From positions 27,389,032 through 27,453,031 of the forward strand of contig CM032125.1 of NCBI GenBank assembly GCA_018894105.1: a stretch of 64,000 bases of DNA. Direction: 5' to 3'. The notes under the pieces were generated by a model. It saw nothing but the letters and a program-made list of their open reading frames with translations. It was not told where the DNA came from and did no database searches. Both the position numbers and the translations under genes were made by a program. Each line of letters starts with the position of its first letter. The stretch's first letter is position 1. Source of the stretch: Jacaranda mimosifolia. Lineage: Eukaryota > Streptophyta > Magnoliopsida > Lamiales > Bignoniaceae. Below are positions 28,351 to 38,574 of the stretch, one piece after another.

Positions 28351-30243
28351 AGTTTATTGATTCTTTGCAAGTTCGACGATTATGCCATATTCTACCACAC
28401 TTTTTACACTTAATTACACGTTTCTCAATCTGTGATGGAATCCTCTGTGTCTTTCTATGCCCAGGCTGAGATCGGCAATCAGGTGCGTGAATGGCATCAT
28501 CATCATCTAGAGGGAACATATGCATATCAAACGTAGGAATAGGATTTATCACTGCTTGGTATGCTTGTTGCTACATCTCAACTCGGTAGTATTGATCGTT
28601 GAAGTCATACGGTGAAAGTGACTTTGACTCGATACAAGCACAAGCATGCCTGCATGGTATTTTATCAATCTGCCATGCTTTGCATGAACAAACTCTGCTA
28701 TGTAAATCTACAGCATACGATTTATCTTGCTCAATCACCTCAAAGCTCCAACCGCTAGACATGACAACTTTTAAGTTATGGGAACACATATGATTGATTG
28801 CCAACCTCTTCTCTTGCTAGGGACATAATTGACCAACCATCTTATGAGATTCTTCTCGTCTATCATGCATCATAACCATTATTTGCATGCGTATGTGATC
28901 AACCATGGCTGCAACTGGCATAAATCGGTCTGGTTTAACCCAATTATTCCAACTTTCTGCTTGATTTTTGTTTATTACCCCCCATCGATCTCCACTAAAT
29001 AAGGAATTTGCCCAACATGGTGGGTCAGACTGCATAATAAAGTCTTTGGCAAGCGGCATTGACTCCAAGATGCTGCCTATATGTCTGGTATACTTTTGCC
29101 TTGTAGGTGCACATGCAGCTTTCATAAAAATAGAATACCAATGTTTCTTATTATGTAGAGGGTACTTCCTTAATACCTAAATTTAGAATGATAGAACAGT
29201 AATGTGCTAAATGTTATGAATTAGAGTTTATTTCACATAATTGTCTCACAAACAAAGATAAAGTATACTTACCTGTTTCTTAAAATTATCTACTAAATGT
29301 CTCAAGCAATATGCATGGTGGCTACCGGGAAACATCATGGGAAGGGCCTTAAGAAGACCTGGACGTCGATTGGAGAAGAAAGTAAATCTTGATAAGCCAC
29401 GCAAATATTCAGAATCTAAGACACTTCTTAGCTTAAAACAGAACCACTCCCAATTAATATCATTTTCAGAGTCAACAATTGCATATGCTAATGTGAATAA
29501 GTCATCATTAGCATCCTTACTGACAGCGCTGAGTAAGACTCCTTTGTATTTATTTTTAATATGGGTGCCATCCAAGAATATCAATGGCCTGCATCCCCTG
29601 AGAAAACCAAGAAGGCAGGCACTGAAACATATAAATAGCCGATGAAATTTTTGACTGATTGGGTCAATCTCACAGTCTGCAATACTTCCAGAGTTTGTCC
29701 TATTCACAGTATCATAGTACCACCTCAACTTATCATAAGATCCCTTGTCAGCTCCATGGATGTCATGCATAGCTAATTCCTTACCCATCCATGCTTTATG
29801 GTACTCAATTTCCACACCGTATTCTCTGTGGATATCTTTCAATATGGTAGAGGGCCGATACCATAGCTCTAATGTCAATTTATCCTTCACTACATTAGCA
29901 ATCCAAGCGGAATCGGCTTTAGGATGTCACATTATCTAAAGATTAACGTCACCACATGTATGCTATAGATTGCATTTTTGAATGCCAAATAATTTATCAG
30001 CCTTATGCCTTGATGCATAGATTCTCCATTTGCAATTTTCATCACTACAAACAGCTATGATTTTTTTGTTGTCATTTTTCTTGTATTTAAATGACTGCAA
30101 AGTAGACACTGCATAATTCTTAAGCATAATTCTGAACTCCTGAGCATCCTTGAACGTTTGACCCTCTCCATATATGCAATTCCTCCATGCATCAATTGAG
30201 TTGCTAATTAAAGCCAATTCATTGTGCGATGCATTGGTTGAAC

Positions 30244-30815
30244 TAGGGATGGCAACGAGGCGGGTCTGGGGCGGGTTTTGCAGGACTCGGGACCCGCCCC
30301 GCCTAAAAATTGAGAAACCCAAGACCCGCCCCGCCTTACCTTTGGACCGGGACCTGGCGGGTTGGATCCGCCTAACCTGCTTTTTTTTTTTTTGTATTTT
30401 TTTTATATTTTTGTGTATATATTTTTTACCTTCTTTTCTTCATAATCACTTGAATATACAGATTTTGCTCTAGTGAGTATTGGGTTTGAAAGAATAAAAT
30501 TGAAACAAGTTAAAAAAAAAAAAAGAAGCCCTAATTTTCTAATATAGTATTATAACCTAATAAATACTTATACTTATATATAATATATATGTTATATGTA
30601 ATATAATATATAATATAAATATATATTATATAATATAATATAGGATGGGACCAGGGCGGGTCCACCAAAACCCGTAACCCGCCCCGGACCCGGGCGGGTC
30701 TTGATAATCAAGACCTGCTACCCGCCCCATCCCCATTTTTTTCACCCCAAACCCGCCCCATCTGGGACGGGTCCGGGGCGGGGCCCCGATTTACCCGGAC
30801 CCATTGCCATCCTTA
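30244..30815. mobile_element. hAT-like MITE nested in a transposase exon
   Basis: Left end TAGGGATGGCAACG; the right end reverse complement is TAAGGATGGCAATGG. A perfect 8-bp TSD, GGTTGAAC, lies at 30236-30243 and 30816-30823. The ends are GC-rich with repeated ACCCGCCCC/GGGGCGGGT words and the centre is AT-rich. The host reading frame is open on both sides of the insert, so the MITE landed inside a coding exon of the MULE transposase. Confidence 0.92.
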
Positions 30816-30854
30816 GGTTGAACCAATTTCCTCTTCGACTGCATCCCTTAAGGT

Positions 30855-33780
30855 TGACAAATGAAGTACAATTTTAGGTAAAATAAAGTATAATATGTAG
30901 AATAATTTAGCATTGTGGCATTATTTCAAATATACGAAGTACAATTTTAGAACAATAGAAGTATAAAACACAAACAATTACAGCACAATTTTTGATAATC
31001 CATTAGTAGAACACTGTAAAGTTAAATAAGTGATTTAGAAAATTGAAGTACAAGTTAAGATAAAATGAAGTACAATTTGAGAGCACCTGAAATACAGAAA
31101 TTCAATGAAAAGAGTACAGATTTAGGTAAAATGGTGTATAAAATGAAGTATAATTTTAAGAAACAGAAGTAAAAGAAATGAAGTACAATTTCAGAACACC
31201 TGAAGTATATAACCTTAGCTATTGCAGTATAATTTTTGGATAATCCATCAGTAGATGCTTCAAAATTAAATAATAGGTTCACATAATTGAAGTACAAGTT
31301 CTGATAAAATGAAGTACAACTTCGAACACTTGAAGTATGGAACTTCAATGAATGGAGTACAATTTTAGGTAAAATGATGTATAAAATGAAGTATAATTTC
31401 AGAAAATGGAAGTACAATTTTAGACAAAGTGAAGTACAATTCCAGAACACCTGAAATATAGAACTTCAATGAAAAATACAGATTGAGGTGAAAGTTGTAA
31501 AAACTGAAGTACAATTTCAGAACTCCTGAAGTATAAAACCTTAGCTATTGCAGTATAATTTTTGGATAATCCATTAGTAGATGCTTCAAAATTAAATAAT
31601 AGATTCAGATAATTGAAGTACAAGTTCAGATAAAATGAAGTACAATTTCGGACACTTGAAGTATAGAACTTCAATGAATGGAGTACAAGTTTAGACAAAA
31701 TGATGTATAAAATGAAGTATAATTTCAGAAAACAGAAGTACAATTTTAGATAAAGTGAAGTACAATTCCAAAATTTTATCAAAAAAAAAAGTACAATTCC
31801 AGAACACCTGAAGTATAGAACTTCAATAAAAAAATACAGATTTAGGTGAAAGTATGTAAAAACTGAAGTATAAGTTCAGAAAATCAAAGTACAATTTTAG
31901 ATAAAGTGAAGTACAATTTCAAAATCCTGAAGTATAAAACCTTGGCCATTGCAGTATAATTTTTGGATAATCCACTAGTAGACGCTTCAAAATTAAATAA
32001 TAGATTCAGATAATTGAAGTACAAGTTCAAATAAAATGAAGTACAATTTTGGACACTTAAAGCATAGAACTTCAATGAATGGAGTACAAGTTTAAATAAA
32101 ATGATGTATAAAATGAAGTATAATTTCAGAAAATAGAAGTACAATTTTAACAAAGTGAAGTACAATTCCAGAACACCTGAAATATAGAACTTCAATAAAA
32201 AATTACAGATTTAGGTGAAAGTATGTAAAAACTGAAGTACAAGTTCAGAAAACCGAAGTACAATTTCAGATAAAGTGAAGTACAATTTTAGAACTCCTGA
32301 AGTATAAAACCTTAGCTATTGCAATATGGTTTTTGGATAATCTATTAGTAAACGCTTCAAAATTAAATAATAGATTCAAATAATTGAAGTACAAGTTCAT
32401 ATAAAATGAAGTACAATTTCGGACACTTGAAGTATAGAACTTCAACGACAGGAGTACAAGTTTATGTAAAATTATGTATAAAATAAAGTATAATTTCAAA
32501 AAATAGAAGTACAATTTTGGATGAAATGAATTATATAATTTTAGAAAATAGAAGTACCATTTTATATAAAACGAAGTATAATTTCAGAACACTTAAAGTG
32601 TAAATCCTTAGCAAATGCAGTACAATTTTTATAATCAATTAGTAGAACACTTGAAGTATAAAACTTACATAATAGATTCAGCTAATTGAAGTGCAAGTTT
32701 AGATAAAATGAAATAAAATTTGAGAACACTTGAAGTATAGAACTTCAATGACAAGAGTACAGATTTAAGTAAAATGATGTATAATTTTAAAAAATAGAAG
32801 TAGAATTTTTGATAAAGTAAAGAACAATTTCAGAACACCTGAAATATAAAACCTTAGCAATTGCATTACAAATTAGACAATTTATTTGTAGAAAACTTCA
32901 AAGTCAAATAATAGGTTCAGATAATGTTCAGTACAAGTTTAGATAAAATGAAGTACAATTTAGGAATACTTAAAGTATAGAACTTCAATGCATAGAGTAT
33001 AGTTTTATGTAAAATGAAGTACAAAAGAAAGTATAATTTCAGAAAATAAAAGTACAATTTTAGATCAAGTGAAGTATAATTTCAAACTCTTGAAGTATAA
33101 AGCCTTCGAAATTGCAGTATATTCTAGATGATCGATAAATATAACACTTATAATATAGACCTTCAATGAATAGAGTAAAGATTTTGTAAAATAAAGTATA
33201 ATCTCAAAAAATTGAAGTACAATTTTAGATAAAAAGAAGTACAATTTTTGAACATTTCAGGTAGAAACCGCTAGCAATAGCAGTATAACTTCGGATAATC
33301 AATTAGTAGAATACTTTGAAGTGTAAAACTTAAATAGTAGAGTACAATTTTGGTGAAATGAAGTACAATTTCAGATAACTGGAGTACAAATTTGTATAAA
33401 ATGAAGTACAATTTTCGAACAATTGAAGTATAAAACCCAGCAACTTCAGTATAGTTTTCATAAAATGAAGTATAATTTCAGAAAATCGAAAGTATAATTT
33501 TATATAGATTACGTACAATTTGGGAACACTTCAAGTATAAACTGTTAGTTACAGTACAATTTTAGATAATCAATTAGTAGAACACTTGATATATAAAACT
33601 TACATAATAGAGTATATTTTTTGTGAGATGAAGTACAATGTTAATCGCAATGAAGTATAATGTAGAACGCTCAAAGTACAGAAAGATTTTCAAATAAACA
33701 AAGTGCAATTTCAGAACTATTCAAGTACAAAACTTTACAAACTGCAGTACAGTTTAGATTCTGTAGAAGTATTACCTTAA
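30855..33780. repeat. Minisatellite array E, about 2.9 kb
   Basis: A dense, degenerate array built from GAAGTACAATTTTAGA, GAAGTATAAAACCTTAGC, GATAATCCATTAGTAGA and AAATTGAAGTACAAGTT. Between 31050 and 32560 a higher-order unit of about 360-390 bp is visible (for example GATAATCCATTAGTAGATGC recurs). It lies between the PB1-like exon and the next transposase exon, apparently in an intron, with the beat motif antisense to the transposase transcript. Confidence 0.85.
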
Positions 33781-34515
33781 AACATCATTGCTCTTCTTTT
33801 CTCTGCTGCTTGATTCATCCTTTCAGTTTGCCAAGATGTCAACAATGTTCATCTTCTATGTCAAATGCAGTAAGGCCATATTCATGACATCGTCATCATC
33901 AGTTAAACTCACGTACAATCTTTGATGTGGAGCTATATATTGCAAATTGAAGTGCTTAGCGTTGATTTCACTCCATTTTCTTACAAGATTAATGTACATA
34001 TCCATTAAGGTCATACTATCCTTAATTGACATTATATGGAGCTGGTCTTTGTAGCGGCAACTCCCCAACACTTGATTTAACACACTTGTTTCACTACTAG
34101 TTGACATTGTCAGAAAAATATAAGAAACTCAGAAGCAACTGAGAAGAAGATGAAAACCAAAAATGATGAAAATAAAAAGAGAAAAAGACAATGCAGCTGT
34201 CGGGTTAGTGGTTTTTGGCTCTAACGTTATTCTCGTTCTCGCCGTGGAGCTTGTTGCGTTTTTCCTGTTCTTTCTGTTTCTGGTAATGAGCGTATGATAG
34301 GGTTTACTGTTTGCCTGTCCGGATGAAGAAGAAATGACAAAAAATGAATGGAAAATATTATACTTAAGGGCATTTTTGTCAAATTATGTGAGAAGGGAAT
34401 GATCTTTAAACTTTTAACAAAACTAGGGAGTTTATTCTAACAAAAATCAAGTGAGGACTGATCACAAACTTTGAAAGTGTGTTTGGTACTTTTAAATAAG
34501 TGCCCCTATAAATAA

Positions 34516-35009
34516 ATTATTATATTTCTAATTTCAGTCATTGAATGCTTTTAAATACTTTAATGGTTCAAATTAAATCATATTTATAAAAAATATCTAT
34601 ATACACATATATAAAAACATAACCAAGAGCGCCCCCTCCCCAACCCCACCTCTCTCCCTGTGGGCTGCAACGGCCGGCCTTGAAAAACCTCGTCTATGGC
34701 CACTGTGGAACCAAAAAAAAAAGACAAAAAAGAGTTGGCCATTGCCATAGTGAGAATGGAGATAGATGGCCAAATGTGGCCAACGGCCGTTGCTTGCCAT
34801 GGTTGTACCCAAAAATGATGGTCGTTTTGATGCACGGTGGGGGGTTTTTTGGGCTGGTGGAGCCAGCCGCGGTGACAACGACAACAATGGCGGTGGTTGT
34901 GGTTCCAGAAGGAAGAAGTTAATAAAAAATTAAAAAGTTAAAAAAAGAAAGATAAAAATAATAATAATAAAAAAATTATTTAAATTTATTTGTGGGTAAT
35001 TCAATCCTT
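34516..35009. other. Intergenic with a GC-rich island at 34625-34915
   Basis: Directly outside the MULE. It contains a GC-rich block with GGCCAACGGCCGTTG, CCATTGCCATAG and GGCGGTGGTTGTGG words, in AT-rich surroundings. It resembles the islands at 1-210 and 8770-8945 in composition. Open frames cross it on both strands but no family was recognised. Confidence 0.45.
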
Positions 35010-35012
35010 TTA

Positions 35013-35673
35013 GGGCCCGTTTACTTTGTGATATGGGACGTGGGATGATAAGATGAAATGAGGGATGAAGAGTACAATTAAGATAATTTTATATTTTTGA
35101 TTAGATGTTTACTTTGTGGGATGATATGAATGATAAAATAGGATTGTTGTATTGAAAATGTTTGCATAAACATGAATTATAAAACTTGGATAAATTATAA
35201 AAGACTAGAGTACCCATAGTTAAAATATTTTTCTATTTAGCATAAAAAATTAATTTTTATCCATGTCAATACAACATCCAACTATTTCTTCTTTTTTCTA
35301 TTTAGCTTAAAGAGATTATTTTTTCTCCGCTCCAATACAATATCTTTACACAAATTATATATATATATCGATTTTTCTTTTAATTATTTTAATATAAATA
35401 TATTTTTAATATTTAAAATTTTGTAATTATTTTAAAATTTTTTAATTGGCGCTGCAACCGAAAATTATTTGAAGGTGCGGCGCCAATCAAGTGATAAAAC
35501 CATCCCACCTCAAAAGTGGGATGGCTCATCACCCATTTTGTCAATACAGTGGCGGGCCGACAACTTTATACAGGGTTGCAATCACTTAAAGTAAATATGG
35601 GATGAGGCATGATGAAGGAATGGGGCAGGATGTAGGCCTTCATCCTGCCTCATCCCTCAAAGTAAACAGGCAC
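35013..35673. mobile_element. PIF/Harbinger-like MITE
   Basis: Left end GGGCCCGTTTACTTTGTG; right end CAAAGTAAACAGGCAC. TTA flanks both sides (35010-35012 and 35674-35676). The subterminal words GGGATGATAAGATGAAATGAG and CCTCATCCC are also inverted. 661 bp, no coding capacity. Confidence 0.82.
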
Positions 35674-35741
35674 TTAGTGTTTAATGGACAACAAACAATA
35701 TGAGGGGGGCGGTAAGCATAATATTAAATAATCCCTGAAGG

Positions 35742-36650
35742 TAGGGCTGTCAATAGGGCGGATTTGAATCGGATCGTGATGAATTCGAGTTCGAATCTGA
35801 AAGTAATATGTCATATCCAAATTCAATTCAAGATCCATCGGATTTGAAGTTGGTATAACTATATCCGGATTCAAATAAAATTCGGATATCCAAAAAAATC
35901 CAAATTTAAATATTTCAAACATAATGATATATTTATTATTTTTCTAAAAATTTAGTAGAATTCAAATTCAAAACCATCATCCTTAAAAAAATACATAACA
36001 AATTAATGAATAAATTTTTAAGTCTATTGATCACTTAAAAGCAACAATAGAATTCAATTTAATCACATTCATTCACCAAATCATTACATTTTAGATTCTG
36101 CTACTGATAATAATACTTATTTGGCATTATAAATACATAGTTAAACTTGATTATTCAATCAACTAACTATAAACTCAAAGTTTTATTAAAAAGAAACTTA
36201 TTTTAATTAAATCGAGATTTGCATTGCATTTTTGCCATATTATTGCATTCAACTTCTACTTATTATTCTCCCGCATAATTTTTTGTTATAAAAATAGAGA
36301 AACAAGTAATGTAATTATGATGTAAATAAGCTCAAAATCTAACGATTTATATGAAAAGTACCTGATTTGATATATTTCATATGAGTTTATAACTTCTTTC
36401 ATCAAAATATCTACATTGACATTATTATAGGACCATGTGCATACATATGTATAATGCTAAATATATTTGAATTTTAATTATTAATGGATCGAATTGAGCC
36501 ATATATATCCATATGCGCTCTATTTATTTTGAATTACAAACTTTTTTAATCAGATAATATCTATAAAATCTTTTATCAGTTAAAGATCTTAAATAATCGA
36601 ATCGATTTTAAATCGAATTCGAATTAAAATTCGCTCAATTGACAGTCCTA
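35742..36650. mobile_element. hAT-like MITE
   Basis: Left end TAGGGCTGTCAATAGGGCGG; right end CTCAATTGACAGTCCTA. The flanking 8-mers CCTGAAGG (35734-35741) and CTTCAAGG (36651-36658) match at six of eight positions, fitting an aged hAT TSD. Subterminal TTCGAATC/ATCGAATT words are inverted. 909 bp, non-coding. Confidence 0.68.
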
Positions 36651-36814
36651 CTTCAAGGTTTGTTGACCTTTTTTTTTTTTTTAAATAATGGGAAGCCTTT
36701 TACCTATTTCGATTTAAGTCACAAGTGGCCCATGAAACTTAATCACAAAAAGTGCAGGGATGGGCCGGGTAGTTGATTTTTGCCTTTTTTTTTTTTTTGG
36801 GTCCATCAATATAT

Positions 36815-36902
36815 ATGAGAACTCTTTTAAAATGAAAATTATTTTTAGTCGAAATTAACAATTGCTTATAATTACATTAAAATATTTATTAGTGCGCACG
36901 CG

Positions 36903-36943
<41 letters not shown>

Positions 36944-37260
36944 CTCCCAAGTTTCATAAAAGAGTGAAACCACAATTTCGGCTTCAGAGCTCTAAATTTA
37001 TCGGTATTTAACTTGTAAAAATTATTATAAAAAATAAAAATTTGTGGAAAATCTTATAGGATATTTACAAGTTCTTACTGGAATCATTTCTATTGTTTTG
37101 GAGTTAAGGGAAAAAGATTATTATTTGTGAGCTTCTTGACTATAGGATGATTAGTTAGTTGAACTTGTTCTTAGTCTAGATTACCATAAGTAGTGGTTAG
37201 TAGTAGGTTTGGATTTTTGCACATATTCTATATAAACTATGTGATCTATTATTGATCAAT
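36815..37260. repeat. Segment duplicated at 59865-60300
   Basis: Shared phrases in the same order: GAGAACTCT(T/A)TTAAAATG, AACTTGTAAAAATTATTATAAA, TTTTGGAGTTAAGGGAAAAA, GATGATTAG, AGTTGAACTTG, GTAGGTTTGGATTTTTGCAC. The partner copy lies just downstream of the dirigent pseudogene, so this copy may mark the former 3' flank of a lost dirigent gene. A (CA)n(TA)n tract interrupts it. Confidence 0.7.
36893..36943. repeat. Compound microsatellite (CA)n(TA)n
   Basis: About ten CA repeats run directly into about ten TA repeats. It lies inside the duplicated segment and is absent from the copy at 59.9 kb. Confidence 0.9.
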
Positions 37261-37444
37261 ATGAGATAAAATGTGAGCAGTACTACTGCAGTAGTATCCA
37301 ATTGGACAACATCAGATTTTTTTTTATTTTTTTTATTTTCCATGTCTACCTTTAGGCGTCATTGTGGCTAGGAAATAACCATTTTTCTAACTGAATAAAT
37401 TAAAATGACAAACGAGATGTGTTGATATAATCCGTATATTTAAA

Positions 37445-37807
37445 GGGTATTTGATTAACTTCTTTAAAAACTTTTATAATTTTAAATTTTATGAGATATT
37501 ATCAAGGTTTATATATAAGATGTTAAATTTTATTTTAAAAATAAAATTTTAACGTTCCTAAAGTAACATTATAAGATTTGGAGCTTATAGTTTTAATTTT
37601 ATAATTTAATATGGTAAAAATTAAATAAGTATATTTGGGTTTTAATTAAAATAAAATTGAAGCGCTCCTTATTTTTCTAAAAAATGTACATTGTAAGCTC
37701 CTAATTATATTTTATTTTGGAGAGTTTATAAATATTTTTTCTTAAACAAGAACTTTGTGGCATTTTATAAAATATTTTAAGGAGCTTATAAACTCATTCA
37801 AACACCC
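37445..37807. mobile_element. Probable MITE with GGGTRTTTG ends
   Basis: The left end GGGTATTTGATTAACTTC and the right end CTCATTCAAACACCC are inverted, and the interior has paired TTTATAA / TTATAAA blocks that would fold into a long hairpin. Related, more decayed sequences lie near 39779-40075, 47080-47340 and 58310-58480. No clear TSD was found. Confidence 0.5.
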
Positions 37808-38232
37808 AATCAATTATATTTTTATTTTTTTAATTAAGTTGCTTAAAAACTAAAAATGGATAGCATTTGCATGTGTGTTATGTAGGGGCCTTATTTAAAA
37901 TATTATGTAGATGAAAAGATATATACACTTATTAAATACCTTTTATTTTGATTTGTAATTATATTGCATTATTATTTATAATTTCAATTTTTGAACTTTA
38001 AAAATTTATATATTATTAATTAGATATCTAGCAATATTTTATTTATTAAGAATTACAATTATATATCATTTGCTGTTATTTTATATTTATTTTACGCTAA
38101 AACTTACTGATACAATTGAGACACAACAATATATATTTATTAATAGAATTAATTAAATCAATTCTAATGTCAATAAACTATTAGAATCTATATTTTGAAG
38201 ATTAATATAAACTAGCAATTTTGGGACACTTA

Positions 38233-38571
38233 GGTAATGTTTGGTTATGTTTTTTGTTTGATTTTATTATGTGTTTATTATGCGTTTTGGGAGAATGTGA
38301 AAGTTATTTTTTGGTATGTTTGTTTATGTTTTGGAGGAGATATTTTTTATTGTAGTAGTCAAATCAATGCTTTTTTGTTGGGTTTTTAGGGTGAAAATAG
38401 AATTGAATAATTATTTTAATATTAGAATAACAATAAAATATATATGATGCATATGTATAATATATGTATGTATATATTGGAGAATGTGTAATTTAGAAGA
38501 AAAATGGGGATATGTTTGGTTATGTTTCCCCAAAACAACGTTGTTCTGGGGAAACATAACCAAACATTCCC
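38233..38571. mobile_element. MITE with GGGAATGTTTGG ends, copy 1
   Basis: Left end GTAATGTTTGGTTATGTTTT; right end ATAACCAAACATTCCC. The centre contains AAAACAACGTTGTTCTGGGG. The copy at 50759-53978 shares the whole sequence but is split by a 2.9-kb insertion. No coding capacity. Confidence 0.75.
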
Positions 38572-38574
38572 TAG

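Larger units (their letters stand above)
28349..34107 (-). pseudogene. MURA-like MULE transposase, broken
   Basis: Coding blocks on the minus strand: 34107-33856 (PB1-like N-terminus ending LYVSLTDDDDVMNM), about 30840-29963 interrupted by a hAT MITE (N-terminal zinc-binding region, ENCKWRIYA, then HTCGD), 29962-29246 (DDE core), 29125-28817, 28804-28571 and 28570-28349. The DDE part shows LDGTHIKNKYKG (first Asp), C-x2-H as YCLRH, and the late Glu in NQAESWNNW. The SWIM finger is CSCKAW...PCRH and the zinc knuckle is CKKCGRIWHNRRTC. Lesions: TAG at 29963-29965, TAG at 29936-29938, TGA at 29927-29929, TAG at 28817-28819, TAG at 28571-28573, and Asn in FFSNRR where the second catalytic Asp (SDR) is expected (codon 29369-29371). 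An intact protein would bind the TIRs and move the element. This copy cannot. Confidence 0.83.
19734..34506. mobile_element. 14.8-kb MULE carrying a transposase and a Ulp1 gene
   Basis: Degenerate TIRs of about 150 bp face each other at 19734-19885 and 34345-34506; aligned blocks include CTAAACCTACTTTC with CCAAACACACTTTC, CAGTCCCCATTTGA with CAGTCCTCACTTGA, and ATCACTCCCC with ATCATTCCCT. A perfect 9-bp TSD, TATAAATAA, flanks it (19725-19733, 34507-34515). Inside are a plus-strand mobile-domain/Ulp1 gene, a minus-strand MURA-like transposase gene, five minisatellite arrays and a nested hAT MITE. Plant MULEs carrying Ulp1-like genes are known (Kaonashi-type). Both genes here are broken, so the copy is probably not autonomous now, although the intact TSD fits a single insertion event. 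Confidence 0.87.

Noticed and set aside
31055..32514. Long minus-strand open frames of repetitive Leu/Tyr/Phe-rich protein in array E
   Set aside because: They are open only because the repeat unit lacks stops in that frame. There is no start context or domain, and they follow the minisatellite periodicity.
34584..34922. Open frames over the GC-rich island
   Set aside because: Several frames on both strands stay open only through base composition, and no family signature is visible.
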